Below are positions 22,232 through 32,353 of a DNA stretch of 64,000 nt, piece by piece. Position numbers and translations under genes: made by a program. Source of the stretch: Volutella citrinella (taxonomy: Eukaryota; Ascomycota; Sordariomycetes; Hypocreales; Nectriaceae); NCBI GenBank assembly GCA_034401135.1, contig JAWZSP010000001.1:4650001-4714000 (forward strand), written 5' to 3'. A model generated the notes under the pieces. It was not told the DNA's origin. It did not search any database and saw nothing but the letters and a program-made list of their open reading frames with translations. How positions within the stretch are numbered: position 1 is the stretch's first letter; each line of letters begins with the position of its first letter.

Positions 22232-23736
22232 ATGACCATGTCGTCCCAAGAGTTCCACGTCATCGTTATTGGTGCAGGTTGTTGTCTCCCGCGCTTTACG
22301 GAAGGCTACGATGTCTGACCCCTCCTAGGTATCACGGGCCTCATTATTGCCCAGGGTCTGAAAAGCGTGAGTCTTTGCAGGGCAATATCGATGGCAATCT
22401 GCTAACATCTTCAGCTCGGCATCCCCTACTCGATTTACGAAAAGGAGGCCAGCCTCAACTATCGGAGTAATGAGTGGACAATGGCTATTCACTGGTCCCT
22501 CGACCGGCTGGAGAGAATCCTGCCCGCCGAAATCTTTGCCAAACTGGCTCTGATCTCGTGTAACCCTGCCGTTCCAATCGATGCCGGCGGCCTCTACCCC
22601 ATCATCCAGGCAGAGACCGGGAAGATGCTTGCCGGAGTACCGTATGACAAAGGCTTGCGCGTCTCTCGCAGCAGAATGCGAGCCCTGTGCGCAGAGGGCA
22701 TCCATGTCCAGTACGGGAAGAACCTGGTGGACGTGGCCTTCAATGAGTCTGGCAAGGGCATCGTGGCCACATTCTCCGACGGCTCGATAGTTCAAGCGTC
22801 CATCATTGTTGGCGCCGATGGCCCTCGGTCCAAGACCCGTGAGTTTGCCATGGGCAGCGCCGCCGATGCCGCCGTCAGAAAGTTTCCCATCTTCCACACC
22901 AACATGACCGTCTGCTACGAAGATGCAGACAAGGCCAAGTTTGTGCGGCGAGACCATCCAACCAGCTATTTGGCCCTCAGCAACCAGTCGTTCCATGCCT
23001 TTCAGTCCAGTTGGTTCACCTGTCTCGCACCCCTTGTCATCCGCCTAACTGTTCCCAGTCTCGAATATGCCGGACGGCCCGGAGAAGCCAGAATCGTGGG
23101 TGTTTCACATGGCAATGGCTTGGTTCGGGGACCACGACAACAGTCTGACGTACCCCGAGCGGCTTGCTCTGATCAAGGAGCGCGCCGCTGGGATGGGCGA
23201 ACCTGCTCGCTCAGCCTTCATGTGGTTGCCGGACGCAACTGAGGTCCACAAAGCAGACATTAGCTACTGGATTCCGAAGCAGTGGAGCAACAAGGAGGGC
23301 AGGATGACGCTTGTTGGGGATGCTGCGCATCCGATGCCGCCGTGTAAGTTGAACCCTCACGGGCTTCGGTACATGCTAACCATGGAAAGATCGCGGCCAA
23401 GGGCTCAACCACTGCATCCGCGATGTTTCCTGCCTCCTAGCTGGACTCGAAAGGGTCCGAGATGGATTGGAGACCCTTGAGGAGGCCGTCAAGGTGTATG
23501 AGTCTGATGTCATCCCTCGTGGCCAGGAAGAGGTCAAGTGCTCGGTCGAGAATGGTTACATGTTACATGACTGGGACCAGGTGCGCGCAAGTCCCGTCTT
23601 CACTCGTGGATTCAAGCCCATGGAAGGCCATGATTCCAACTTGGAGGGTGAGGAGGAAGTGCCCGTCAGCGAGCATGCCGAGGTTCACCGCGGACGCCAA
23701 TCCGAGGAGAAGAAGCTTGCCGTCTCTGCGGCCTAG
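22232..23736 (+). CDS. FAD-dependent monooxygenase (UbiH/PheA-type aromatic hydroxylase)
   Basis: Five exons (22232-22277, 22329-22366, 22415-23009, 23059-23343 and 23390-23736) encode 436 residues. FAD-binding GAGITG lies at residues 14-19, NADPH/FAD motif VGADGPRSKTR is in the middle, and GD motif LVGDAAHPMPPYRGQGLNH is interrupted by the last intron. These are the three signatures of class A flavoprotein monooxygenases. There is no transmembrane segment. In aromatic polyketide pathways this family performs hydroxylation, epoxidation or ring-opening steps. The partners here are the P450, which shares its promoter, and probably the EthD and cupin proteins. All introns are 46-51 bp. Confidence 0.93.
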
Positions 23737-24052
23737 ATCTTTATTCCTTGGGAAGCACATTGCCTCACCTGCAGAAAGGTGTGAGGCGTGGAATTGAATA
23801 TATCTTTGTTGCATTCAAGCCCAATGGTATACGACAATGGTGACGTGGTATCTCTAGCATTCAATTCATGTATCCGAAGGAATTTGTGAAGCACTTCCAT
23901 AGGGAACAGGCGGGTATACCAGTAGTTTGGGAAATTTGATACACACTTGGTTGGTCGCGTTGGAGAGTCTTGCCCAGTAAATATCCATAAATAGATTGGC
24001 TATATAACAAAAGTCAATATTCAAACTTGAAAACCCCATCATCAATACCCGA
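23737..24052. other. Convergent 3' region
   Basis: This lies between the ends of the FAD monooxygenase and the secreted flavoenzyme. It is AT-richer sequence with nothing recognisable. Confidence 0.5.
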
Positions 24053-25459
24053 TCAATATCGTCCTTCCACCATAGTATCCACGAGGTGTTCCGTAAAGTT
24101 CCAAAGAGCCCCAGTCGCATGGGATATGACGGCGGCCCCCGTGTACCAGGTACATCTCCGTCCCTGGAGGTCGTCGAGCCTGTTGTAAAAGCCCGCTGCG
24201 ATATCCCTCGGCGGTACGTGTAGATTGAATGGGTAATGGCTGGAGTAGGCGAGCATCTCGGCCGGTCGCAGATCCCTTTCCCGCACACCCAAGACGGCGG
24301 CCCTCACCCGGTCAAACGTCTTGAGAATGTCTCTCCTGATGGCATCCTCCTGCATGTGCCCGGTCGTCCCGTATCGTATAAGGTATATGTCAGGCCGTAC
24401 GGTTGGTGACATCTGGTAGAGGGACGGCAGCTGTGGCAAGTTGTACCGTGTATCCGGCCGCGTGTTCTGGTACGCAAAGCCCAGCGGCAGCCCCGACGCG
24501 CGGACGAGGCCGACGTACCAGCCAGACGCCTTGAACTTGTTGAACAGCGAGCTTTCCACACGGTCCAGCCCAAAGGGCGCCATGTTCTCCGCCGTGGGTG
24601 GGATGGACACCAGCAGCTGCTTGGCGTGGATTGTCCTCTGGCCTCGCGGCGTTCTGATGACGACGCGCACGCCAGACGAGTCTCGCTCTGCCTCAACGAC
24701 GCGAGAATTCACAAATACTCCATCTCCAAGCAGCTCCTGCGACCGTTCATACAACTCTTGGTTGTTGCGGCGAGACGTTACCAGGGCCCCCTCGCTATTA
24801 GGATCTAATGTTGTCAGGTACTCTTCATTCAGGTAGCGCAAGATGTAGTACGTCGTCTGCGACAAAAGGTCTCCCAGGCCCTCGAGGTTGTAGAATAGAT
24901 TGTAGGTACTGTTCTGCAACCCATACTTTGCCAAAAAGTCTTTAAACGGCAGCAGCAGGTCCTTGGGGACCGGGTCTGGCAGACGAGTCGAGTAGGAGAG
25001 ATATGGATACCTGAGACTCTGGGCGGCAAAGTCCGAGAGGTTCTGGGAGAAGTTGAAGCCTGAGACAGGTCTACCGTTGCGAAAGTCCACGTAGTTGGGT
25101 ATCCCGAAGCCCGTCTCTGACAGCTTGAGGCGCTCGACTGGAATCCTCATGCGCTCAAAGTGATCCCGTATGATCCCAAGATCCCCGTATCCCTGCACCC
25201 CAAAGTCAATGGTGATGTTCTTGCCGCCTGGCACACGGTACGTGGATGTGTGCCCGCCAAACTTGTCATGTCTCTCCACGACGGCGACGCTTCTCCCCAT
25301 CCTGTGAAGCTTGACGGCCGCGTAGGCCCCCGACGATCCCCCGCCGATGACGACGACGTCCTTTCTGATTGCTTGGTTGGGGCTGTTCTTGGTTGAGAGT
25401 ATTCCGGGCGCCGCCGCACCCAGAGAAGCAACGAGTGACAGTACTACGGCGAACTTCAT
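24053..25459 (-). CDS. Secreted FAD oxidoreductase, flavin amine oxidase fold (beta-cyclopiazonate dehydrogenase-like)
   Basis: Single-exon gene of 468 residues. It has a signal peptide (about residues 1-18, hydrophobic core VVLSLVASLGAA). The dinucleotide-binding VVVIGGGSSGAYAA lies at residues 35-48, followed by KFGGHTSTY, the arginine/glycine flavin loop of the amine oxidase superfamily. The C-terminal flavin contact region is RRCTWYTGAAVISHATGALWNF. Possible N-glycosylation sequons are present (NITI, NFSQ, NSTY). The overall pattern matches the fungal family that includes beta-cyclopiazonate dehydrogenase, which carries out oxidative cyclisation. Secretion or vacuolar targeting suggests a late step such as oxidative ring closure or coupling, by inference. 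The lack of introns contrasts with its neighbours. It is divergent from the OMT-like gene. Confidence 0.85.
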   Translation of the reverse strand: MKFAVVLSLVASLGAAAPGILSTKNSPNQAIRKDVVVIGGGSSGAYAAVKLHRMGRSVAVVERHDKFGGHTSTYRVPGGKNITIDFGVQGYGDLGIIRDHFERMRIPVERLKLSETGFGIPNYVDFRNGRPVSGFNFSQNLSDFAAQSLRYPYLSYSTRLPDPVPKDLLLPFKDFLAKYGLQNSTYNLFYNLEGLGDLLSQTTYYILRYLNEEYLTTLDPNSEGALVTSRRNNQELYERSQELLGDGVFVNSRVVEAERDSSGVRVVIRTPRGQRTIHAKQLLVSIPPTAENMAPFGLDRVESSLFNKFKASGWYVGLVRASGLPLGFAYQNTRPDTRYNLPQLPSLYQMSPTVRPDIYLIRYGTTGHMQEDAIRRDILKTFDRVRAAVLGVRERDLRPAEMLAYSSHYPFNLHVPPRDIAAGFYNRLDDLQGRRCTWYTGAAVISHATGALWNFTEHLVDTMVEGRY

Positions 25460-26028
25460 GGTGAATGGCTAACAATGTGTGACTTGCACCGCTTGGAGAA
25501 GGACAATGGGCCTTTTGGAGCGAGACGGAGAGGCGGTGACGAGGCCATTTTGATGGCGCCCCATGCAGTGGTACCCCTGACTCTCCAAAAGGCCCCTGAA
25601 TGTCCTCCATCTCGCTGAATCCCGAGTGGCTGCGCCGTGATGCAGTGGCTGCTTCGGGGCTGGCAATACTGTCTTCGGCGGTCAGCCATCTCCTCGCGAC
25701 GGTCTGAGAGGTCGTGCGACTCTGCGCCTTCAGCCCCGTCCATCAAAGGCCCGCTTCCGTTCCCGGGCTTCGGCGGCCGAGTTGCGTTGCATCACCAATG
25801 CATGACATGCAGTCCATGGACCCCCATGCCAGCGGGAGCCGTTTCGCACCCCATAAATAACGAGAACCTCTCGGTTGCCGGGGCGCCTCCTGCACGTTAA
25901 AATTCAGCTGACTATGCACGTTATACAAATGAAGACACATCCGGTCAACGTGGTGCTTTCATCTTTAGCCGTGCTCTTGTCTCAACGGGGTTAGAGTAGC
26001 CATTGTGAATACGAGTTTTCAGCCCAAT
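25460..26028. promoter_or_regulatory. Divergent flavoenzyme/OMT promoter
   Basis: The 569-bp spacer holds a perfect palindrome TCGGCGGCCGA (25770-25780) and, 100 bp away, TCGGTTGCCGG (25870-25880), which misses only the final A. No gene is supported. Confidence 0.68.
25770..25780. promoter_or_regulatory. Putative Zn2Cys6 operator TCGG-CGG-CCGA
   Basis: Perfect copy of the cluster palindrome, about 310 bp from the flavoenzyme start and 250 bp from the OMT start. Confidence 0.62.
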
Positions 26029-27521
26029 ATGAACCCAAGAGACATTGTCGTTCTCGCCCAGCAAATCTCCCTGGAAGCCGAGGATCTCGACCGGCTGCTG
26101 AGCCAAGAAGATTCTCAGAAGACTTCCAATGGCGTTCTCGTCCCAAGTCAGGCATCGGTCCTGTGGAATCACCCAACTGCCGGCTCTCCTGTGGAACGAA
26201 GCCAGTCCAAGCTTCTCGGGCTCGTCCAGAGGTTGAGTCGGAGTCTTCGGGGTCCGCGGGAATACCTGCATGAATTCGTCGCCTCCAATTGGGACAAGGG
26301 CGCTCTCTACTGCCTGCTTCAACATGGTGTGCTTGACCAGATCCCGATTGGCGGGAGTGCGACGCTGCATGAGCTTGCCGAGAAGGCAAACATTCCGGCC
26401 GCAAAGCTGCTACCAATGCTGAGATTGGCGGCATGCGAGCAGGTGGTGGAAGAGCCAACGACGGAGACCTTTTCCCACGGCCTTGTATCTCGGGAGCTGG
26501 TTCAGGATGCCGGTCTGAAGGCCTTCATTGGATTTCAGTGGGTATCCAAAGTCGCAGCCCTTGCCACCAGGTTAACCAGGTTTGTAGGCTCTTTGAGACT
26601 CGAGTTGCCAGCGCGCATCTCTCAGACTCTCTTTTGAGACAGCCGAATCCCTTCTGGACGGGGCAGTCCGCGTTCAAAGATGCGTATGTGTGTACAGCTC
26701 AAGTCATCCAATGCAAAAACTGACTGGATGGGTAGATGGGGTCAGTCGATGTACGACTGGCATAGAAGCCACCCTGAAAAGGGTGCTAGGTTTGGAGCCG
26801 CAATGAAGAGCGTCGCAAGGTGTTCGTGCATAATTGACTCTCTGTTAACGTCAGCTAACATGCATGTCTAGCACTGGACGCCGGCAATCAGCTACTGCTT
26901 GGGTGGTGTGCCGCTTACGCTCAAGGCATTGAGCCCAGTAAACCTGTGGTAATCACCGAGATCACTCACACTTTTGGGCCATCGTCGCAATATCTTACGG
27001 AGAAGTTTCCGTCATTTCTTTTCGAGCATTTCCAAATTCCAGATGATCCCAGTCTGTTTGCGATTGAGCAAGGCGGCTCGTCACAACCACACATCTACAT
27101 CTTGAAATCCATCCTGTGGAATCTTGCAGACGAGGACTGCATATTCGTGCTCAAGCAGCTAGCCTCGTTGCTAGACCAAAACTCCAGGTCGTTGATACTA
27201 GTAAACGATCTCATGTCTCCAGCTCCAGGAACCTTTGACCCTCATGTTGACAAGGCTTACCGAAGACGAGATGTTACCGTCATGGCAATGCATAATGCTC
27301 AGTTGCGGACTGAAGCAGAATGGCTGCGCATTTTCCAGCGAGCGAATCCGCACTTTAGTGTAAGTCATAAGATTCCTCGACCTCGATAGGCATAGGTTGA
27401 CGGATAGTCACAGGTCCAAGGCTCAATTGGCTATACAAGCCATAGCTGTCGAGGGCAGTGGGAGCTCAGGCAGGGTCAACACCGCAGATCATCGAGTGAC
27501 AGCAATGGACAGGGCAATTAG
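26029..27521 (+). CDS. O-methyltransferase-like protein lacking the SAM glycine-rich motif
   Basis: Five exons (26029-26537, 26588-26683, 26736-26821, 26872-27359 and 27414-27521) give 428 residues, close to the usual length. The N-terminal dimerisation domain is well kept (ALYCLLQHGVLDQIP, ATLHELAEKANIP). So is the conserved hinge SMYDWHRSHPEKGARF. The later elements are also present: IYILKSILWNLADEDC and ILVNDLMSPAPGT. However, where family members have a DVGGGSGH-type SAM loop, this protein reads VVITEITHTFGPSS, and about 30 residues between that strand and the acidic region are missing. The third intron uses an unusual GTTCGT donor, which alone restores the frame (VARSLDAGNQ). It may be a non-methylating homologue, such as a cyclase-type OMT fold, or a decaying gene. 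Shared promoter and palindrome tie it to the cluster. Confidence 0.82.
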
Positions 27522-27799
27522 GGCAATTAGTCCATGGTCTTACCATAGACAAGTAGTCTCCGTTTGTCCCTTTCTGGGGCCACTAGGAAGGCCGCCTTCG
27601 GAGTGCGATGTCGCACAAAGGCACACGATGCCCAATTCACGGGTGGAGAGAGGAGAGAAGGATGAAGGGGCCAGTGTCAGAAAGTGCATGCAAACCTGGA
27701 AATTCACCAGGCTCCCAAGTAGGATTACCAAGCGTCTATCTGCCTCCAGGGCTTTTGCCTCCCCCAGCGATGTGGTTGAAAAACAAGGATGGTGTTACA

Positions 27800-29823
27800 T
27801 TAGTTGGCTGTGTCGGCCTTTGTTGTGTTCGCTTTTCGTTGAAGCAGACAATGACGACCCCATTTTCGCTTGAACTTCTCAGGGATGATGCTCACGTCTG
27901 GAAGCCACAGAGTTCTTCCCAAGATATGCGTGTTCGCAGCATCCAAGAATGGCTCACATCGTACAATCTCCCACGAAGACTCGTCGGCAACATAATCGGG
28001 CTCATTAGGTGGCAACTCCTCATTGCGCTCAGGGTACTGGGTGTCGACCAGCAGAGGGCAGAATCGCAGCTCGGTATACTTGCCCATGTCCTCTTCGTTC
28101 ATATCATTCATTCCACTCGGTGGCATCCACGTTCCACTTCGGAAGCCGAAGCCAAGATCGGCTTCGGCGAACTCGCCTGGCAAGAGGCCTCTAAACTCTG
28201 AGCGGACAAACTTGGCGTGAATGTCTCGAGGAAGGAAATACGAAGTCGGAAATCGATACCATTCCTTTCCAAAACAAACGACGGAATCCGAGCCGCCAAT
28301 CTCCTTCCCGTCGACCCCTTCCCAAAGGGGTTTGTAGATCTTCAATGGAGCAGAGTAGGCAGTGTAGACCCCGTAGATGCGGGTCAACGCAATATCCAGC
28401 GACAAAATCATCACAAGGGTGACGGCCAGAAGCTTCAGCTTTGCGGGGATCTTTCCAGCCAGGGTCTTAGGATCCGAATTGCCCACTGCAGTCAAAAGGA
28501 TGTGAAGTGAGATGGCGGCATTCAAGGCAAGGAATGGATACGCAGGGTACATGAATCGCTCTTCTTTGTGCGGCTGCGCGGTGAAGATGGCGAGCCACAT
28601 GTAAAATGGAGCGATGAACACAACGGTTCTGAGACCCGATTGAAATCCCTGCTTAGACGGAGACAGAATCTTCTGCAGCACGAAGAGTGGAAATGCCAGG
28701 AGGGCGAGGATGAACCAGATGTTGAAGTTCAGGGCAAGGTTCTTGAAGTAGAACGACCACGGCTCGGTTCCATAAAGCTCTGGTCCTCCTGTTGATGAGA
28801 AGATGTTGTAGCTGACGATGTTCCATGTCACAATCTGCTTCTGCTTGTAGAAAAACAGGTTGATGAGGAAGTCAACCAGCTAGCCATGTAATTAGATAGA
28901 TCATCCAGTATTGCTTTGGACAAGGCTCACCAGTAGAATGAGGCCGCCGCACACTCCACGGAAGATGCGCTTGACGGAGTCCGCGAAACCCTTCTTGTCC
29001 GTGAACAGCATCAAGACGGCTTCCTCGAGCATGTACGGGGCGCATAGAGCAGCGGCGAATGGCCAGCCGAGGATCCCGGACATGGCAAACCAGAAGATGC
29101 CCTGGGAGGTCTTCAGGCCATCCCTCCAGTTCATGAAAGCTGCCGCACCCAGCGTCACCATGTACATGGCAAAGCTAGAGGGCAAGTAGGCGGTGCTCGC
29201 ATGGAAACTGCCAGGGCTCATGACTGTAACAGCCAAGTAGAAAACGCCAATCCTGCTGTTGATCGTCGAGCTCGTAACCATGTAGAGGATGGTCTGGGAG
29301 AGCGCCCAGAGAAGGGCCAAGCCGTAGCGAACGAAGTAGAATTCCGCAACCTGGTTCCCAAGTCAGTCCTGCACAGGGCCCAGGAGTCTCCAGTTGTTCA
29401 ATGCACCTTGGTAGATTGGGGTAGAATTCGGCGCAGATTCCCTACGACGGCATGAAGCAGTACATAGGTCCAGCTGCGGATGGCGTAGGTGGGCGAGTAT
29501 TCCCACGTCTGGAGACCGTAGCCATGGGAGAGGTAGTGCGTCGGCTCCCAGTAATTGAACGTCTCGTCGCAGTCCTGAATCGGCGCAAAGCATGCGGAAA
29601 CGACACCGGCGGCGAAGAACCAGTAGAAGGCGGATATCGGCTTGATCGCATAGACGCTCGGGACCTTGGGCCTGTGATGGTGCGAGGCGGGTTAGCGCGC
29701 GCGCGCTGGAACGAGGGAGCATGATGAAGGCTGAATGGGAGAACAGAGGGCATACTTCTTCTTGGCGTGGCCGGCGTCCGGGTGAACGAACTGCTGCCGT
29801 TGCGATGTCGTGGTTGGTGCCAT
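27800..29823 (-). CDS. ALG9: Alpha-1,2-mannosyltransferase ALG9 (GT22)
   Basis: Four exons (29823-29756, 29671-29407, 29350-28931 and 28879-27800) encode 610 residues. ALG9 adds alpha-1,2-mannose from dolichyl-phosphate-mannose to the lipid-linked oligosaccharide in the ER lumen during N-glycan precursor assembly. The GT22 signature is DCDETFNYWEPTHYL in the first luminal loop. It has many hydrophobic segments and the conserved HKEERFMYPAYPF motif. The C-terminal luminal tail contains RFPTSYFLP, typical of ALG9. It marks the start of core-genome sequence to the right of the cluster; its 3' end faces the OMT-like gene. Confidence 0.93.
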
Positions 29824-30301
29824 TTTAGGCGTGTTGCGAGGGGTTGTAGGAGCAAAACTGTGTCGTCATGGGTTCCAGGTGCGCTCTCTCCAACAGTTGG
29901 GACAACCCTTGACATGCCAGGTCCCGCCACCAGCTCTCGGTGAGCTCGGTGTGGCTGAGGTGAAATGGTGGGGTGGTGGGCAAGCTCGGACCAGTCGGGA
30001 CCCACTTCTTATCGCTCACCTTGATTTTTTTCTTTCCATCGCAGATACAAGGGTCCTTCGAGTCGTCGCCGCTTGCTGAAGCCCGCTCTCATTTCTCAAT
30101 CTTGTCCTGTAATCCTACTGGCAAGTACAAAAAGCAGAAATTGCCTCGCTTTCACACCTGCTATCGCGGATTGCCTTCGACATTTTACTCATAGGGAGAC
30201 AGTGCTCTGCAGCGACTCAAGCACGACGCAGCCTCTTGCGACACCTCGGACCGTCGACTTGATCGATTGCCCAACTCCCAGTGACGGACGCTTCCGCTAC
30301 G
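29824..30301. promoter_or_regulatory. Divergent ALG9/NAF1 promoter
   Basis: A 478-bp spacer between divergent housekeeping genes. There is no TCGGN3CCGA site and no other feature. Confidence 0.5.
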
Positions 30302-32011
30302 ATGTCGGGTTTTCAGATTCCCGGCTTGGGACAAGCCAAGCCCAACGAAACGCTTCCGCCCCTCCCTTCAGATGTTCTCGTTGCAGCCGCCAGCGCGCAA
30401 GGCACTGAAATGACCGATGCGCCCTCAAGCGCTGCGCCCGAACAAACAAAAGATGCGACGACTGGAGCGGACGCTCTAAAGAAGCAGCCGGAACCAGAGG
30501 CTCAGGTGGACGCAATGGCCCTTGATAACCCAGACCAGGCGCCCAGTCCGCCATCACTAACTAGCGCCCTCGAGGCGGCTCTTGGTGGTCTTGACAATCC
30601 GACTACAGAGCAGCCCGCAGAGGCGATGCAAGAGGTTGCCCTTGAGAACGATCAGGGAGAGCACCCAGAGTGGGAGGTTGACTCCTCGCCATACGAGTCT
30701 TCGTCCGAGTCCAGCAGCTCAGACTCTTCGGACGACGACTCCGATAATGAAGGCTATGAGCTCTTGGGTGTGGAGGAGACGGCGAGACTGCTCATGCAGG
30801 CTGAGGGTGGTTCTGATGACGAGGGAGAAAAAGGCGGCAAGGGTTCCAGCGCTGCCCAAGTGCGAACCAAGAACGAGATCGTTGAAGAGCCGGTCCCCAA
30901 ACCCGATGTCACCATTACTCCAGAAATGAAGATTGAGGAGCTCGGCTTCATCGAACACATTGTCGATACGGTCGCCCTAGTCAAGGCCATCACGCCCGGA
31001 GAATACCAAGTCCTCGACACGGGCTCCGTGCTCTGCACGCACGAGCGAACCGTTATCGGCGCCGTCGCCGAGACAATCGGCAAAGTCCTCCAGCCCATGT
31101 ACACTGTCCGGTTCTCGTCCGCAGACGAAGTCAAGGAGCTTGGACTAGAGGTTGGCACCAAGATCTTCTACCCCGTTGATCACGCTACCTTTGTCTTCAC
31201 CGAGCCACTCCGAAACCTGAAGGGATCCGACGCGAGCAACCTCCACGACGAAGAGGTCGGCGACGACGAGATGGAGTTCTCCGACGACGAGAAGGAAGCC
31301 GAGTATAAGCGTGCCATCAAGCAGAAAAAGAGGGACAAGTGGAAGCCCAACGGTGCCAAGGGCAGCCTTGGAAAGGAACCTCATCCGCTCCGCCAAGAAA
31401 TGCGATCGGATGGCGGCCTCAACTACGACGACGACGAGGACGGCCCATACAAGCCGCTGGCGCGTCCAGCAGGCTTTGGCAGCAATCCCATGGCGAACCA
31501 GTCCGTTGAGCCTGCTTCCGGCAGGAGCTTCCAACGCGGCCGACGGGGCGATGGCCGAGGAAGAGGAGGGCGCGGTCGTGGTGCTGGGCGAGGCGGACGA
31601 GGCGGTTTCAACCAAGCGCGGGATGGCTACGCGCTGCCTCCCCAAGGGTCCCAGCAGCAGCAACAGCAGCAGCAGCAAGGCGCCCCTCAGCCATGGGCTC
31701 TTCCGCAAGGCGGCCCCCAAGGCTCCGCGCAAGGTGCCGCCGCCCCAGCCATGCCCAACTTTGGCTTCCAGTTCCCCGGATGGCCGCAGCCGCCGGCTCA
31801 AGTTGGCGCGACTGGAGCAGCACCCGTGCCGCCGCCGCCGCCGCCGATTGCCTGGCCCGCCCAGGGTCAGCAAGGCCAGCAGAATCCACAGGGCCAGGCA
31901 TATAACACTGCCTTCGTCGCGGCGTTGTTGTCAGAGATGCAGCGACGGAACGGTGCAGGTGCACAGAATCCATGGGCTCCTCAGCCTCCAAATAACGGAC
32001 AGGGTCAGTAA
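30302..32011 (+). CDS. NAF1: H/ACA RNP assembly factor NAF1
   Basis: Single exon, 569 residues from the Met at 30302; a second upstream Met at 30281 is possible. The Gar1/Naf1 beta-barrel core lies in the middle, with ELGFIEHIVDTVALVKA, YQVLDTGSVLC and IGAVAETIGKVLQPMYTVRF. It is preceded by a long Ser/Asp/Glu acidic region and followed by an acidic segment, an RGG-type arginine/glycine tract (GRGRGGRGRGAGRGGRG) and a Gln/Pro-rich tail with a 9-Gln run. NAF1 chaperones nascent H/ACA snoRNPs with dyskerin in the nucleus, before Gar1 replaces it. Confidence 0.93.
   Translation: MSGFQIPGLGQAKPNETLPPLPSDVLVAAASAQGTEMTDAPSSAAPEQTKDATTGADALKKQPEPEAQVDAMALDNPDQAPSPPSLTSALEAALGGLDNPTTEQPAEAMQEVALENDQGEHPEWEVDSSPYESSSESSSSDSSDDDSDNEGYELLGVEETARLLMQAEGGSDDEGEKGGKGSSAAQVRTKNEIVEEPVPKPDVTITPEMKIEELGFIEHIVDTVALVKAITPGEYQVLDTGSVLCTHERTVIGAVAETIGKVLQPMYTVRFSSADEVKELGLEVGTKIFYPVDHATFVFTEPLRNLKGSDASNLHDEEVGDDEMEFSDDEKEAEYKRAIKQKKRDKWKPNGAKGSLGKEPHPLRQEMRSDGGLNYDDDEDGPYKPLARPAGFGSNPMANQSVEPASGRSFQRGRRGDGRGRGGRGRGAGRGGRGGFNQARDGYALPPQGSQQQQQQQQQGAPQPWALPQGGPQGSAQGAAAPAMPNFGFQFPGWPQPPAQVGATGAAPVPPPPPPIAWPAQGQQGQQNPQGQAYNTAFVAALLSEMQRRNGAGAQNPWAPQPPNNGQGQ
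31652..31678 (+). repeat. CAG/CAA polyglutamine repeat in NAF1
   Basis: Nine consecutive Gln codons (CAG3 CAA CAG4 CAA) in the low-complexity tail. Confidence 0.9.
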
Positions 32012-32353
32012 TTTTGGCTGTCTCGCAGAGATCGGGCCTGGCCAGGGAAAAAGTTTGTTATTTTCAGTATTCATGATGTTCAGCATGCATAGACGGCGCT
32101 AGGGTTGTTGTCTGAGTTCGCAATGGGTCAAAGGCAAAAAGTATGGGTGATGTTATATATAGAGTTGGTTGATGAATCGATACCCAATCTACCTCCTGAT
32201 AATTCAATTTCGAAGGCCCTGTCCGGGCCTGTTCATGCCTCCCGGATGGCTCTTCTCGCTTCAATGCAACCTCATCAGCAAAGAATAAAGCGACACCCAT
32301 GCCTCAATTTACGCAATTCAATTCTGGCCCGCTTCTGAGCGTGGATTGACCAT
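32012..32353. other. Convergent 3' region NAF1/aminopeptidase
   Basis: 3' untranslated sequence of two convergent genes. Nothing else is seen. Confidence 0.5.

Noticed and set aside
26855..26871. Possible 1-nt frameshift at the OMT-like exon 3/4 join
   Set aside because: The GTTCGT donor at 26822 restores the frame and the conserved residues.
31145..31873. Minus-strand frame opposite NAF1
   Set aside because: Low-complexity shadow of the Gly/Arg and Gln-rich NAF1 coding region.
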